Origin: Chromera velia
Lineage: Eukaryota > Sar > Chromeraceae
Assembly: GCA_018398765.1 (NCBI GenBank)
Contig: JAHBMJ010003515.1
Span: 25,720-89,719, forward strand
Length of the DNA stretch: 64,000 nucleotides
Direction of reading: 5' to 3'
Shown: positions 35,922-48,710 of the stretch, in pieces
Position numbering within the stretch: position 1 is the first letter of the stretch
Layout of the letters: every line of letters starts with the position of its first letter
The notes under the pieces: model-generated
The model's input: the letters and a program-made list of their open reading frames with translations, nothing else
Database searches by the model: none
What the model was told of the DNA's origin: nothing
Made by a program: the position numbers and the translations under genes

Positions 35922-36209
35922 ATGGAGAGTGGTGAGAGGAGTGGCAGCGAGCCCAAGGCAAGGCCCGGACCTCCAATCGTTGTGTATGAGGAGGTGCCGC
36001 TGGAAGAGATGGAGTACGAGGAGAGCGAGGGAGCCTTCTACTTCTCGTGTCCTTGTGGAGATCTCTTCGAAATCTCTTTGACAGACATGGTGAACAAAGG
36101 AGAGACCATCGCAAGGTGTCCAAGCTGCTCCCTTCTTGTGCGTGTCCTGTATCAACGCTCAGAACTTCGGAGCTTGTGCGACGCCAAGGGACTTGCCTTT
36201 GTCGATTGA
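35922..36209 (+). CDS. DPH3: Diphthamide biosynthesis protein 3 (CSL zinc finger)
   Basis: A single exon encodes 95 residues. The CSL-type zinc finger is intact: FSCPCGDLFEI (Cys43, Cys45) and ARCPSCSLLVRVLY (Cys66, Cys69), preceded by the acidic VYEEVPLEEMEYEES typical of the family. DPH3 (Kti11 in yeast) is an electron carrier for the radical-SAM step of diphthamide formation on eEF2 and also works with Elongator in wobble-uridine modification. Length is close to the family norm, with about 20 extra N-terminal residues. It is divergently arranged with the protease gene. It is the one confidently assigned gene here without an intron. Confidence 0.95.
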   Translation: MESGERSGSEPKARPGPPIVVYEEVPLEEMEYEESEGAFYFSCPCGDLFEISLTDMVNKGETIARCPSCSLLVRVLYQRSELRSLCDAKGLAFVD

Positions 36210-36739
36210 AGGGAAATGGGTGAAGGGAAAGGAATTTAAAGGGAATGATGCTCCCAACCTTTCCTGCATGCGCAGCCTCGTCCTTTCAGTTGGACGGCAG
36301 CGCCCTTGCTGACTTTGTGAAGATACTTTTGGAAGCGTAGTGAACGCTGATTCCCTCTTGACTCTCGGAAGAATGTTCATCTGTGCGTGTTTTTTGTTGG
36401 TAGTGTGCCTACCTTCGCACCGATACGTCTCTTTCCTGACTGCTACTCTCTGTACGACCAATTTCTTCTTTTTTTTTGCAGCTGCCTCTGCTTTCTCTTG
36501 TGCGTACCTGTATCTGGCCGGACCCACCTTGCTTTTGACTTTTGCCCTCCCCCTCTCTGTTTTCCCGTGCTCCCCCTCCATGTCTTGTCTGTCACTTTTC
36601 GTCTCTCGTCCTCTTCTTCTCTAATTCTCTTTCTATACCCCAGCCGTTGCTCGCGAGTGCGTGTGCCTGCCGCTTTCCCCCTTCTGCACCTGCTCATACC
36701 TTGTTCGCTTACCTTTGCCCCTGCTTAGCTCTTTCAAGC

Positions 36740-36960
36740 TTGTCGACTTGTCTCTGCTTCTGCTTTGCTTTTTCATGCGCGTCGGATTGCCTCCTAGCTC
36801 TTCTGCATTACTTTTTCTACCTTGTTAGCTTGCCTCTGCTTCTGCTATGCTCTTTCTAGCGAATTGGCTAAGACTCAGCTTACCTCTGCGTTTGCTTTGT
36901 TCTCTCTAGCTAGCGTGTCGGCTTGTCTAAAGTTGCCTCCGCTTCTGCTTTGCTCTTTCC
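36740..36960 (+). repeat. Degenerate CTCTGCTTCTGCTTTGCT repeat
   Basis: Variants of a CTCTGCTTCTGCTTTGCT word recur near 36751, 36833, 36883 and 36936 with irregular spacing (about 50-80 bases), separated by TAGCTTG-like words. It appears to be an old minisatellite. Confidence 0.6.
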
Positions 36961-37251
36961 GACATGCTTGTTTAATTATACCTCTGGTCATTCAAAGCAA
37001 AGTTCTCTTAGCAAACGGCAGACAGTTTGCGTTACTCATCACAGTTTTCCCTTTAATTTATATATCAATTTCTGAGATCATTTTCTATCAGATTCTCATT
37101 GACTTTGGCATTAATAATAATTTAATATCCTGGTGACTTCCACATTTTTTTGTAGGACATAAACCACCGAAAAAATCAATCTTATCGTATCATATCATAT
37201 CACTGGCATATCGAAGATTTAGTCGAAGCCTGAGATTAGGATTTTTAGGAT

Positions 37252-37307
37252 TTAGGATTAATGTCTGGAGGATTGGCCTCCTGCCCCAATGCTGAGCGCT
37301 CGACGTG
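37252..37307 (+). repeat. Second dispersed repeat family, copy A
   Basis: 56 bases align without gaps to 63145-63200, sharing the core GAGGATTGG and CCCCAATGC and the end CGACGTG. Both copies lie in AT-rich intergenic DNA. Confidence 0.75.
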
Positions 37308-38830
37308 TGGCGTCCAGGAAACGTGTACACGCGTCGGACCTTCCTGGCCGGCCCGCACAGGCCTAGGCGACGTACAGTAATAAAAAAAAAGAAAAAAAAT
37401 TTTGGAGAAGCCTAATCTTTTTTATTTTTTTTTCTATTATTTTATTGGAAGTGCCAATCATATAACAAAAACACATCTAACTACAAAACCTACCTTTGCT
37501 AAGTTTGCTTGAACCTTTGACCACTATACTAAAAAAAAAAAAAAAAATTTCGACATGTCTATTCTTTTTTTTTTTTTACCACTGTGCGTCGCCTAGGCAT
37601 AGGCCAAAAGATCTGCATACTGACATGTAGATGTGCAATTAATGTTATAAATTCGATCTATTGTAAATTACTAAATGCTAGACTAAATTAGATTTACACA
37701 TACATCCATAAACCTAGCTACAAACACGATTTAACATATCCATTCAAACACATCAATTCATCATCATGATGCCTAGCATGATGCAGATGCACATAGTCAT
37801 GATATCATTATATGTTAATCAAACTTGTTTCAGTCTTCTTGTAACAAACTTCAAGCCTGTTCTGTCATCCCAATACATGTTATTGTTGCAATAGCATATG
37901 CTTTTTTAATTAATGAATCATCATTCATTCTACACAGTACAGGACAAACCGTGCAGTCAACTACTTCGGGTGAAGTCAAAGAAATGTGAATGGAAGGGAA
38001 ACGAAGAGCAAAACGGTAAGCAAAAGAAAACAGAACAAGGATCAAACGCATGCAGCGTGCCTCCTTGTGTCTGCCTCTTTGTCCTCGTGAATGTATGGAC
38101 GTATGTTGGGTTAGGCGCGGATTACAGTTGGTGAATGCAGGGGGAGGAACGGCGGGGGGGCGATTGCAAAACAATCTTCTCTTTCTCAACTGAAAGAAAA
38201 GACCTGAACACGTGTAAGGGCCCAGAGGACGGATGGAAGTTTGAAGGGAAGAAATGCGACAACGAGAGAGTGAGGTATCTTTTCTTTCATGGAGTCAATG
38301 TATCAGAATCAAAGAGAAAGACACCTCGGTAGTTTTGAGAAGGGGAGAGGGAGAAAAGACGCAATGCACATTCCTTCATTTTCTTAAATTCGCATCTGAG
38401 GCCTTTTTCTTTCCGGTTGCTCTTCTTCTTCTCTTCCGCGTACTTGCCGGAGAGTCGGGATGAGAGGGGAAAAGAGTGTTTGTGGGTTCTGACAGAGTAC
38501 TGCCAAAAAAGATCTCCCCTCTTCCCTTCCTCCTTGGAAGCTCTTTGTTAGCTCTAGAGACCCCAAAGTTCTCATTCTTTCTCTGCCAAGACTGCTGCAC
38601 CCCTTTCTTTCTCTGTCTGCACACCCTTGAATGCATGCGTGCTTCACTCCCTCTCTTCCCTGCTGCTGACATCCTTTCTTCCTCTCTCTCTCTCTCTCTC
38701 TTTTTCTGCTTCTACCGACTCTGCACACACCCTCTCTGTGAAATTCCCTCTTCCCCTCCTCCATGCTGCCTCCTCGACTCTCTCTCTTCTTCTGACAAGA
38801 ACCAGCCTCACTGAGGAAGAATCTCCTCTG

Positions 38831-38885
38831 CACACACACACACACACACACACACACGTATGTATATATATATATATATATATAT
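38831..38885. repeat. CA then TA microsatellite
   Basis: About 28 bases of CA followed by about 23 bases of TA downstream of the CFAP52 stop. The TA part could form a cruciform. Confidence 0.9.
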
Positions 38886-39114
38886 TTGCAACGAGGCACA
38901 CGCAAATAGGTGTTCTCAAGACGACGCTTTTGGTTGCGTTGCTACTTGCAGTGAATGGAAGAGAAAGAAATGCCTTGCAAGGCTCGAAAGGACAATACAA
39001 AGAGAAATACAGATGTACACCAACTCAATTTAGGCCGCCTTGCTTACATGCAAACACAAATGGAGGAAGGCGTCCACAAAGGACATCGGTAGAGCGAAAG
39101 TCAGATGGAGTTTC

Positions 39115-42100
39115 TCAGAATGCCTCCAGTTGCAACAGAGCTCTCCCTGCACTGCACACACCCAACCCCCCCCTCCTCCCAGAGAGAGAGAGGAGAGAGA
39201 GATTTGACTGACCTTCCTCGGCAGTGGCTGCCGAGAAGACGTCGTCGGGGGTTCTCCAGATCATCACCGCGCCTTCCTGCGGAAAACAGATGTGTCAGAG
39301 GGATAGTTGAACAAAAGGAGACCGACAAGACAACCCATTCGATACATAAAAAGTCCAACCATAAGAAAAAATGAAGAAAGTTGGATATCGGATTCCATAC
39401 ACACACAGGAACACTCTCATACATTTTCTATTCTCTTCCTCCCTCATCGTTCTTTGGCGCTCTCTACCTTGGACACCTCCTCCTTCCTGTTTCCCCCCCC
39501 TGACCTTGCCCACGGAGACCACTGTCGACTGGTCAGGGGAGACCGAGACGAAGTTGACGCCAGCCGAGTGACCGACGCCCTCGTACTTGCACACCTGCAT
39601 GGGTGCATGCATGCATAAGAGAGAGTGCAGAAAGAAAGAAAAGCGATTGATCACTCAGCGCGCTTGCGTTCCCGCCCACAATGCGACACTCGAACCGGTT
39701 CGGCAAAGCGAAAAAGAAAAAAAAAAAACAAAGATCAGCCTCGAGGCTCCCCTCTGCAGCTTGTAAGGCCTAATTCCGCCCTTCATTTCCTCTCCTTTGT
39801 TTGTTTTGTGCATCAGAAGCTCGGGTGCCCACTGAGAGTAAGCAGAACAGAAACACAGAGTGAGTACACAGGGTATGGAACAAATCTTTCCAGCAGATCG
39901 ACTGTCTGCCCTCTAACGGGAAGAGACACTCACCCCGCTTCAAAACCAAGGCACTCACCCGATGCTTGTCAATCAAACAAAATCAAACAAAGCACCGACC
40001 CACGTACCCCCATGTCATAGTCCCAGATCTGGACCCTCTTTGTCTCCCCCCCGATCACGAAGTGGCTGCCTGTCCGTGTCACCGCCAGGCAGTTCATCTC
40101 GCCTTCCACAGCCTCGCCGTCCTCGTCTCCTCCGTGAGAGCCCTGCATTGCATGCACACACACGTAGGGACACACGTTCTTGCGTGCGCAGAAAAAGAAA
40201 GACACGTAAATGGATTGATCGCAAGATAAAATAAATCAAATAGGAGCAAAACGATCCAAGAGACCGAAAAGGCACCTCTGCTGTTGAAATTTATTACTGA
40301 AAAGAATTCATTTGTTCATCGGATGACTAAACTGTTAACCAACCTACCATCCTGACCCCCCAAAAAACACAACAGCAGCGAAGGACTGCCAAACAACATT
40401 AAAAAAACAACAACGAAAAACAGACCCATGAAGTTCGGGTTCGTCCAGACAAACAAAAATACACCTTGACTCAGAGAAGAGCCCAGAGAGAGAAGCTCGA
40501 CAAAGCACAAAGACGCAGAAATGAAATCAACCAACACCCGCCCCCCCTCCCACCCACCCACCCACCCCAGTCTCGAGGACCCGAATCTGTTGTCCATCGA
40601 ATGTGTCCCAGTAGGAGACGCGTCTGTCGCTGCCTGTTGTCAGAAGTTGCGACTCGTCGGGGTGGAACGCGAGGGCCTTGAACATTGTGGACTCGAACAG
40701 GCACATCACTCTGACCAACAGAGAGAGAGAGAGACGGAAAGAAAAAGAGAAAGAAAGCAAGAAAGAAAGCAAGAAAGAAAGAAAGAAAGAAAGAAAGAAG
40801 AAGAGAGGAAGAGAAAGGACACCCACCAAGGACAGAATGATGGAAACGCTACATGGCATTGGTGCGTTTGAATGGGATCTTTCATCGTCCTTCGAGTTCG
40901 ATTTTTCTCTCACGCGTCCTCTTGTCTTGCCGGACAAAAGAAAGAGAAAGAAAGGTCCTCTGATCCTCCCCACACTTTCTCGCCGCAAACGCCCTTGACC
41001 AGGCCACCCTTTGCTTTGCGTCCATCCCCTTGCTCTCTGACCCCATTTTTCCTTTCTCGCATTCAAGAGGAACCACCAGAACAGAACAGAACACATGCGG
41101 GATGATATTAATATGATTGCAAAAAAAAAAATGAAACGCCCCATCAGATTGACTCACAAACCCCAGCCCCTAATAGCACACCAAAGCACCCCCTACTTAC
41201 CGTGTGTAGCTGGTGAGGTCCCACACGATCACTGAGCCGTCGGAGGAGGCGGAGACGACTTGGGGGAGGGTCTGTCGAATCTGCATGGAAAAACAAACAA
41301 GTACAGGAGGATCAAAAACAGACACAGAAATGAGTGAAACATTTGATCCCTCTGAATTGCACAAGAAGGAAGAAAACATTCGACAGATCTGTGACAAAAA
41401 TCGGCACATCTGGGGCCATTCCTCTTGAGAAAGTTGCACAAAAACAACACAGAGCAAAACGGCAGAAGGACATGCGCCTACTGTCCCTCTCTTTTGACCC
41501 CCTCTCCCGCCTTTCCTCCCTCCACCTGACTGACGCACGCACGCACAACAGACGCACGCACCTTGAGACTCCACACCCGTCCCCTGTGCTCCTTCATCGA
41601 TGCCTCCATGACCTGGGTCAGTCTGCAGGAAGGAGGCAGAGAGAGGCAGCAGGCGAGAGAGTGAGAGGGTGTGTGTGTGGGAATGAATTTGTGTGAATCT
41701 CCCTCCTGCTTTCTGTTGCCTCGTCTTCCCCTTCTTCCAGTTTCTTCCCTCCTTTTCTTTTTTCGCTGCTTCTTTCCTTGCTTGCTTCTTTTTGTTCATC
41801 CCTCTGTATAGTTGTCTGTGTGTCTGTCGGTGAATCTCTCTAACACCTCTGTTTTCTGTTTACTTCTCGCAAACTCACTTGGAGACTTTCCAGACGCGAA
41901 TCTCGCCATCCATTCCCCCAGAGATCACCGTCGTGCAGTCTGCATGCATGAAGGGGCAGTGCAACGATCAATCGAATATATCAAGGAATATATGCAGTCA
42001 TCATGTTCAAATTTGAAACCCATACACACACATATACGCACGCACGCACCATCATGTGATCTGATCAGACAACTATCAAGCCAACGCAAAAACCAAAAGG

Positions 42101-44214
42101 GCGCCTCAATTTTTTTGAGCGGATCTTTAGACAATCAGACAAGAGATTGAAGCCGAGAGAAAAAGTAGGAAAAAGGTGAAATACAAACGGGGTCACAAGT
42201 ATCAGAACAACCCATCTTGCAAAGGACGCAGGCACATACATACATACACACATGCACATATATCGATAGATCCACAGAATCAGAAAGCCCATGCACGTAC
42301 CGCTGGAGGTTGCCAGTGCCGTGCATCCATTCTTGTGGGCATCGTGGATGGTGTACAGGAGTCTGCCGCTCTGGGGAAGGAACGCCCTGACCTTCCCGTC
42401 ACTCCACCCGGAGAGGATGGATTTGCCTGAAAGGAACGAGGGGAAGGGGGAAAGGGGGAAAGAGAGAGGGAACGAGATGGAAGGGGGTAGAAGTGCTCCC
42501 GTTTTCATTCACAAAAAAACACAGACAGACAGAAAGGCTAAAGAGAGAATAACGCACAATCAACAGAACAGCAAATGCAATTGCCGGAATCAGAACACAT
42601 ACGCACACACTGACACTGACACAGACGCCCACGAAAGTATGCCCTCCCCTCCCCTCCCTTCCTAGACGCAGAGGAAGAGAAAGACAGCGAGACGAGAAGA
42701 AACGACAAAAACAAATGAAGAGACAAGCGTGCAAGAGCTCGATGAAGGTTCAACGGTCCGAACTCCCCGGTGGTGTGTCTGATGCCTGTCCCCTCACTAC
42801 CCGACTCCCTCCCTCTCTGACTGACACACTCACCGTCTCTGACGAAATCGATGGCCAGACACTCCAGGTTCGGCACAGAGATGCGGAGAAGTTCCTGCCG
42901 AGTCTGCATTCATCGATCAGCAACCGCATGAGAAAAAGAAGTTCTCTCACACACAAGTGCGCTGAGAGAGAGAGAGACTTAACCAGCTCTGCTCAAAAAT
43001 GGACCAAAACCAGAGATCCCAGAAAGAAAAACGGAAGGAAGCACTCAAGAGCCTTTAAAGCCCCTCCTCCTTCCAGAGAGAGATTCTATCGAGCAGCTTG
43101 TAAGGTGGAGAGACATGGAACGCAAGGTCGTCGATGAGAGAGACCCCCCCCGCAATTTCATGCAAAGCTGCTACGAAGAAGAGAGGCCCCGTCCAAGGAA
43201 TACAGCCACATCCACCTCACAATCACTACCTCCTTTCACCCCACAGGCATATGCATCCCCCCCCCAACTCACTCACCCGAGCGTTCCACACCCGCACGTC
43301 GTCTTGAGAGCAGGTCGCGAACACGTCAGAGCACCCGAAGGGGAACACAACCTGGAGGCAGAAACAAGGGAAGAAGCCGTAGAGGGTTTCTTTCAGTCGA
43401 ACAAAGAGGGAGAGACGGAGAGTGACCGGAATGGATGAAGAAGGGGAGAGACACACAGTCTGGGACAAACAGACGAACACCGTGATAACGAGAGGACAGA
43501 AAGACAGAAAGGGGACAGAGAGCAAAAGCAAGGAAGACAGAGAGAAACCGCAAGAAGCAGAAATCTGACCTGATTGATGGCCCCATAGTGGCAGGTGTTG
43601 CGCAGTTCCACCGTCATCGATCGAAGGTCGACCCAGTAGATGTTCGACCGGTCTGTCCCAACGAAAGCGTGCATCCCGTCCGCAGTCACCTGTTCGAGTG
43701 ATTGTTGGATTTGGTGAGTGAATAGGGGGGTGAAGAGGAAGTGCGAGTGTAAGTCATAAACTCCTTTATTCAGAAACAAACAAGCGATTCAAATGCGGCA
43801 GCTCTCCCTCTCTCTTACTTTCTCACACACATACTGAGACAGAGAGCGAACGAGCTAGAGAAACAGAGAGGAGAGAGTTTCAGGAAGGGAGTGAGTGAGT
43901 GACGAAAGAAGACACACCTGAACAGAGGTCACCGCTCCCAGCACCGCCGCCTCTGTCATGACCCTCAGTCGTCCCGCCGCCACCCGCGCGATCACCCCTG
44001 CCCCCGTACCGACGAGGACGTCCCCACTCGACCCGATACCCTCCCCGTCCCTGTCCAGAATCTGGAGACAAGTGATGCCCTGACTGAACAAACCCTGCAG
44101 ATGCACAGGAGGGAGGCGCATTTGCAATTAGTATCGCTGCTTTGGGGGAGGACGATCTGAAGGAGGCTGCTTATCCGAAGAGGAAAGAGAATTTCATTGA
44201 TCCATTGCCTTGCA

Positions 44215-44255
<41 letters not shown>

Positions 44256-47200
44256 GCACAAGCGGGGTACGATTTCCCAATCAGAGAACACCTCGACACA
44301 CTCGTTCTACAGATTGTTTTCTTCTTCTTCTACTACCCAGCCAGCGAGAGATCAAACAACGTGAGCCGACTGAAAAACCAATCGACTTCCGAGGCAAAGA
44401 GCCATCAGCCAGCAAGAAGAGGGAAACGAGAAAAAGAAACGCCAAATGCAGAGAGACAAACTTTTGCGAGGAATCATGGGTCCGCACTAAGAGAAAAGGC
44501 ACACACACACACACACACACACACGCAGACAGACCAACCTGAGTTCTGCACACTGAAGTCACCCCCAGAGTTTTCTTTTGTGTCTGCATTCATTCCGACA
44601 GAAAAGAAATGAAGACAAGGGAGCAAATGCGGGAGAGAGAAACGGATGGAACGGTGAAGAGGCAGAAGGGCCACATAAGAAAGAAAAAGGATAGTGAAGC
44701 AGGTTTCAACAGTCACCGGCAAAAGCAGAGAGAAAGAAAAACGGGAAGAGCGTACATCCGTGAGAACAGAGATTGACTTATTCACTCATGAAAACCAACA
44801 AGGACCGCACCACCTGTAGGGTGTCTTCTGGCTGATTGTTCAACCTTCCATCCTTTTTTGTTGCACTTCTTCTAGGCGTGTGTTTAGACTTTGCAGACCG
44901 ACCAACCGAACCCCATCCCTCCCGCCCACGCAACCAACCACCCGACTTACTTGTGAGGGGAACAGTTCGGAGTTCTGAGTTGCAGAGGGCCCCGCTCGTC
45001 TGAACACCGCGCTGTCGACCCTGAAGGGTAACTCGGGGTCATCTGAAGGAGACGAATTGATCTGCACGCACAGAGAAAAGAAAAGGAAACAAAAAAGAGA
45101 GAGAGAAAGAAAAAAACAATCAACAGAAGGACGAAAGAGAAGAAAGGGCACGGTAGTGCCACAGCGTGCAACCCACCAAGGAGACAAAGAGCCAAGCAAG
45201 AACTAATGCTATCTTGCCATCTCAACCTTTCTCCCCCCCAACCTGCCCACCCACCTGCACATAGAGAATATCTCCTGTGGTGGTGCCGCACACCAGATTG
45301 GAGTCTGTCGCGTCGGTCACCGCGCTGGTGGTCACTCTCTGGAGGTTTCCGATCCGGCACTCCAGAGGCCGCAGCTGCAATCAACAGCGCAACGATCGAG
45401 AGAAGAAATGGAGCGAGAAAGCATCTTTGTTCTCCGTGGGGGGATTTTCGGAAACATTCGACACGGAGGCTAAAATAGGAGCTCTCACCGACGAATTCGC
45501 TTTTCATTCTCTCTCTTCTCCCGCCCTCTGAGGAGACATAGGGAAGCTTTCTCCGTTCACTTTCACACACCGAAAAAAAAACTGAAGGACAGACTGATCC
45601 TCTGTCTGCCTGCCTGCCTGCCTGCCCGTCTCTCTGGCTGACCTTTTTGTTTGGAAGGTCGAAAGTCCAAATGCGGATATGGAATCTCCCTGTAGGCATA
45701 GACACAGGCAAAAAGAAAAGTGGGAGGATCAGAACACAGAAAGGAAAGGAAAGGCGACTTTGGACCAGCATGAAAAGAAGAAAAATAAATTTGTGAAAGA
45801 CCTTATCAGCCATTGAAAGGAGCGCGTCTTGCTTGCCTTCTCCCTCCATGCCTCTCTGAATATGTATACTCCCACGGCCATAGCCATGCACTCTCATTAG
45901 ACGCTAAGTCTCTCTCTTCTTCTCTCCGAGGATCTCTCTCTATGTGTCCCTCCCTGCATGAATCCCCCTTTGCTGACAACACAGCTTCCCCCTCTTCCAC
46001 AAGGACGCACAAAGACGCAGGAAGCCACCAAAGAACGAACGAACGAACCTGCAGAGACCAGATGTCTGTCTGAAGTCCGGAAGAACGTCACAGTGCGGGC
46101 AGAGTCCGTGGCGGCAGGAGTCCCGCAGATGGGCGTTCCGGTCTCCAGCTGCACTCATACATTCATTCATCGGATGCCGCACCAACCCGCATACAGACAG
46201 AGACAGGGATATGTATGACTTCACGTACTTGCTCATCTATCAGCACACCAGGAACAGAAAGTAAGAGGCAGGCATGAGCAACAGGGCAGCCGCCTCTTTT
46301 TTTGCCTACACAGGGAAAAAAAAGACCTCTCACTGGCATGTCTTGCCTGAAAGGGAGACGACAGGCGGAGTCCACATTTGTACATCCGTTCCTTCTTTAT
46401 TTCCCGTAGCTGCCTCACAGTAAAAAAACACCAAGAAAGAGACAGGCCACCTTACGCCACCTATTTTGCAAAGGGGCGACGGATCCTTTTTTTTTCGTTT
46501 TTCTTCCCCTCCTTCTCTCTTCCTGGCGGCTTCACAACGTCAGTACAGCCACAACCAGACCGACAAATCAGCAGTCACAAAGGAAAACACAATAAACAGG
46601 CAGCAGAGCCAGACTGACATCCCAGACAACGAGGGCGTTGTCATCCTGTCCACCCAGGGAGGCCAGAAACCTGCATGCACTCAAGGAGAGATAGAGAGAT
46701 GGAGGGAGGGAGGGAGGGAGGGAGGAAGGAATGAAATCGGATGGATAAAGTCAATCGTGCCGCCTTGCTCTTTGTGGAAATCTGAATCTCTCTTCGACTC
46801 TCCTTCAAAAGCTTTTTCCCTTGCTCTAGCACTACTTCGACTGACAAGCAGACAGAGAGACAGACCTCTCAGAGGGCGAGAATGTAAGGCACTGCACTGC
46901 CACTTTGTGGAGACGAAGCTTGAACTTCGCCTCTCTCTTCTCGAAGTCCCACACAATCACATCAGCCTGCAAGCACAGCGACAGGCTTACACGTAAACGT
47001 AGTCAGACAAAGAGGAAGGCCCCAAAGACACACACGAGAGTGAGATGAACGAACAGATTGCGCGGAAATGACAGAAACAAGTCTCGAAAGAAACCGACCC
47101 AGAGAGGAGAGATGCGGCGAACAACACGAACAGGGAGAGTGACGGAAAAGAGAGAAAGGCAAGCACGTCATGTCTTCTTTTTCGTCTCTATCCTTTTTGG

Positions 47201-47564
47201 CAATATTGGCATGCCTTCTGTTCAGTATGCTAATTGCATCTTTTCTCTCGTTGACAAGCAGTCTCGCGATCCTTTTCCAAAATCCGTTACAGACAGACAG
47301 ACAATAGGACAGGCAAAAAAGCAGACAGAAACGGACCGGAAATCCCATATGCGTTTTGGCTCCTGACGCCAGCAGCTGTCCACTCTTCGAGAGAGCGAGT
47401 GCATTCACGGGGGCGTCGTGTCCCCTCAAGAATGTCTGCTCCCGGGTCGGCACATGACGAACCACCACTGCAGCAGTTTATGCGTTTGAAGTTCATATTC
47501 GTCAAGATGTTTGCATGCATGCTGCGCACATATGCAGGCGGGTACGCGCGCGCGTGTTGTGATA

Positions 47565-47600
<36 letters not shown>

Positions 47601-48710
47601 AGAGAGAGAGAGTGAGAGGCAGCGGAAGAAGGAAGGTCAAGTGGGAGAGGGAGCCGATGAGAGGTCCTAGGAAAGCGAAAAGAGAGAGAAGGGGGAGAGG
47701 TGAGATGACGCTCAGGCAACTTTCTCGCACCACAAACAGACAGGCGGACACGATACCGAGTGCGTGGACTGTCACTGTTTCTCTTTTGGGGGGCTTCCTG
47801 TCCTTCGGTCTCCAGACAGACTTGCTAGCCGTATGATTCATTCTTTTGCCCCCTCGTGTTGTCTTCGTTCCAAATCCACAGAGAAACATTCTCACTTACA
47901 AACACACAGACAAATACACACATCTTCGTTCCGTGTACAACACAGACCCAGTCAACATACCGGTTGAGCCCAGAGGGTAGATCAGGTGAGAATTGTCGGG
48001 ATGGAGCAGAAGACCGTCAGGGACAGATCCTGCACCCACAAAGCGGATTGATTCATTCAACAGAGAGAACCACCTAGGCACACACACGTACACCCCCCCC
48101 CACACGTCATGCAATGCAGGAGAAAGAGATCCACCACCACGTTGAGCCCGTGTGGTGATTGTCTAGTGAGGGCCTCCTTCTCTGTCTGACTGCCGATGCG
48201 CGTGTTCGGGTATCAGCTTTCTATCTAGTCTTCGCGTCTGTGGCTATCCATCAGTTGGTTTGCGTTGCAGCTCGGTTTGGAAAGGCGAATCAGAGGAAGG
48301 TCCAACGGGGGGGAGGTGCACGCTCTCCCTCTGTGTCGGGGAACTTCTTTCCGTTTGTTCCAAAAGTCAACCAGACATGCAGCCTCCTTAACTGCCCACG
48401 CATTGTCCCCCAAATCGTCTCGTCTGTCGGTCTGGTTGACAGCATTGATCGATCCTTCTCTGTTGTATCTCGACCGATATCAGTCTGCATGTGCTGCTTG
48501 CCTTCCTGCCTCCGTCTGTGTATACCACAAGAAGCTTCTTGGCTCTTGCTTGCGCAGACTAGTCGTTTCCTCCTTGGTGCTTCTTGCTTCAAATACCGTT
48601 GCTCACACCATGTTGAAGAGAAAACAGGGCAGCGGAATAGGGACGCAACAGAGATCCATAGACTGACCCTTGAAGCCCACCACCGCTTGGAGATCCAGTT
48701 TGCCCACCAT
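39115..48710 (-). CDS. CFAP52: Cilia- and flagella-associated protein 52 (WD40 protein)
   Basis: Exons: 48710-48668, 48029-47961, 47467-47337, 46966-46866, 46670-46619, 46148-46049, 45689-45643, 45374-45255, 45061-44951, 44094-43918, 43689-43570, 43351-43277, 42903-42834, 42426-42301, 41939-41879, 41622-41562, 41280-41201, 40710-40566, 40142-40008, 39594-39505, 39276-39213, 39146-39115; 669 residues. The order and wording of CFAP52/WDR16 are kept from end to end: MVGKLDLQAVVGFKG, HPDNSHLIYPLGST, TREQTFLRGH, FHIRIWTFDLPNKK, TTTGDILYVQ, VFPFGCSDVFATC, TVISGGMDGEIRVW, FHPDESQLLTTGSDRRVSYW and GHSAGVNFVSVSPD. It forms a double WD40 propeller that sits as an inner-junction/luminal protein of axonemal doublet microtubules. 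It implies a motile flagellate stage. The last junction (39212/39147, intron only 66 bases) is the least sure; reading through instead stops near 39030. Confidence 0.93.
40715..40815 (-). repeat. GA/GAAA microsatellite in a CFAP52 intron
   Basis: GAGA then GAAA/GCAA units on the plus strand, that is CT/TTTC in the sense direction, lie directly upstream of the acceptor at 40711. Confidence 0.85.
47571..47616 (-). repeat. GT and GA microsatellites in a CFAP52 intron
   Basis: GT units followed by GA units (CA and CT in the sense direction) lie in the intron 47468-47960. Confidence 0.85.

Larger units (their letters stand above)
36210..39114. other. Intergenic region between DPH3 and CFAP52
   Basis: The first part is pyrimidine-rich and carries a degenerate repeat (36740-36960). 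From about 37000 to 37920 it is AT-rich and holds one copy of a 56-base dispersed repeat (37252-37307). The rest is mixed, ending with CT, CA and TA microsatellites (38675-38885). No gene accepted. Confidence 0.5.
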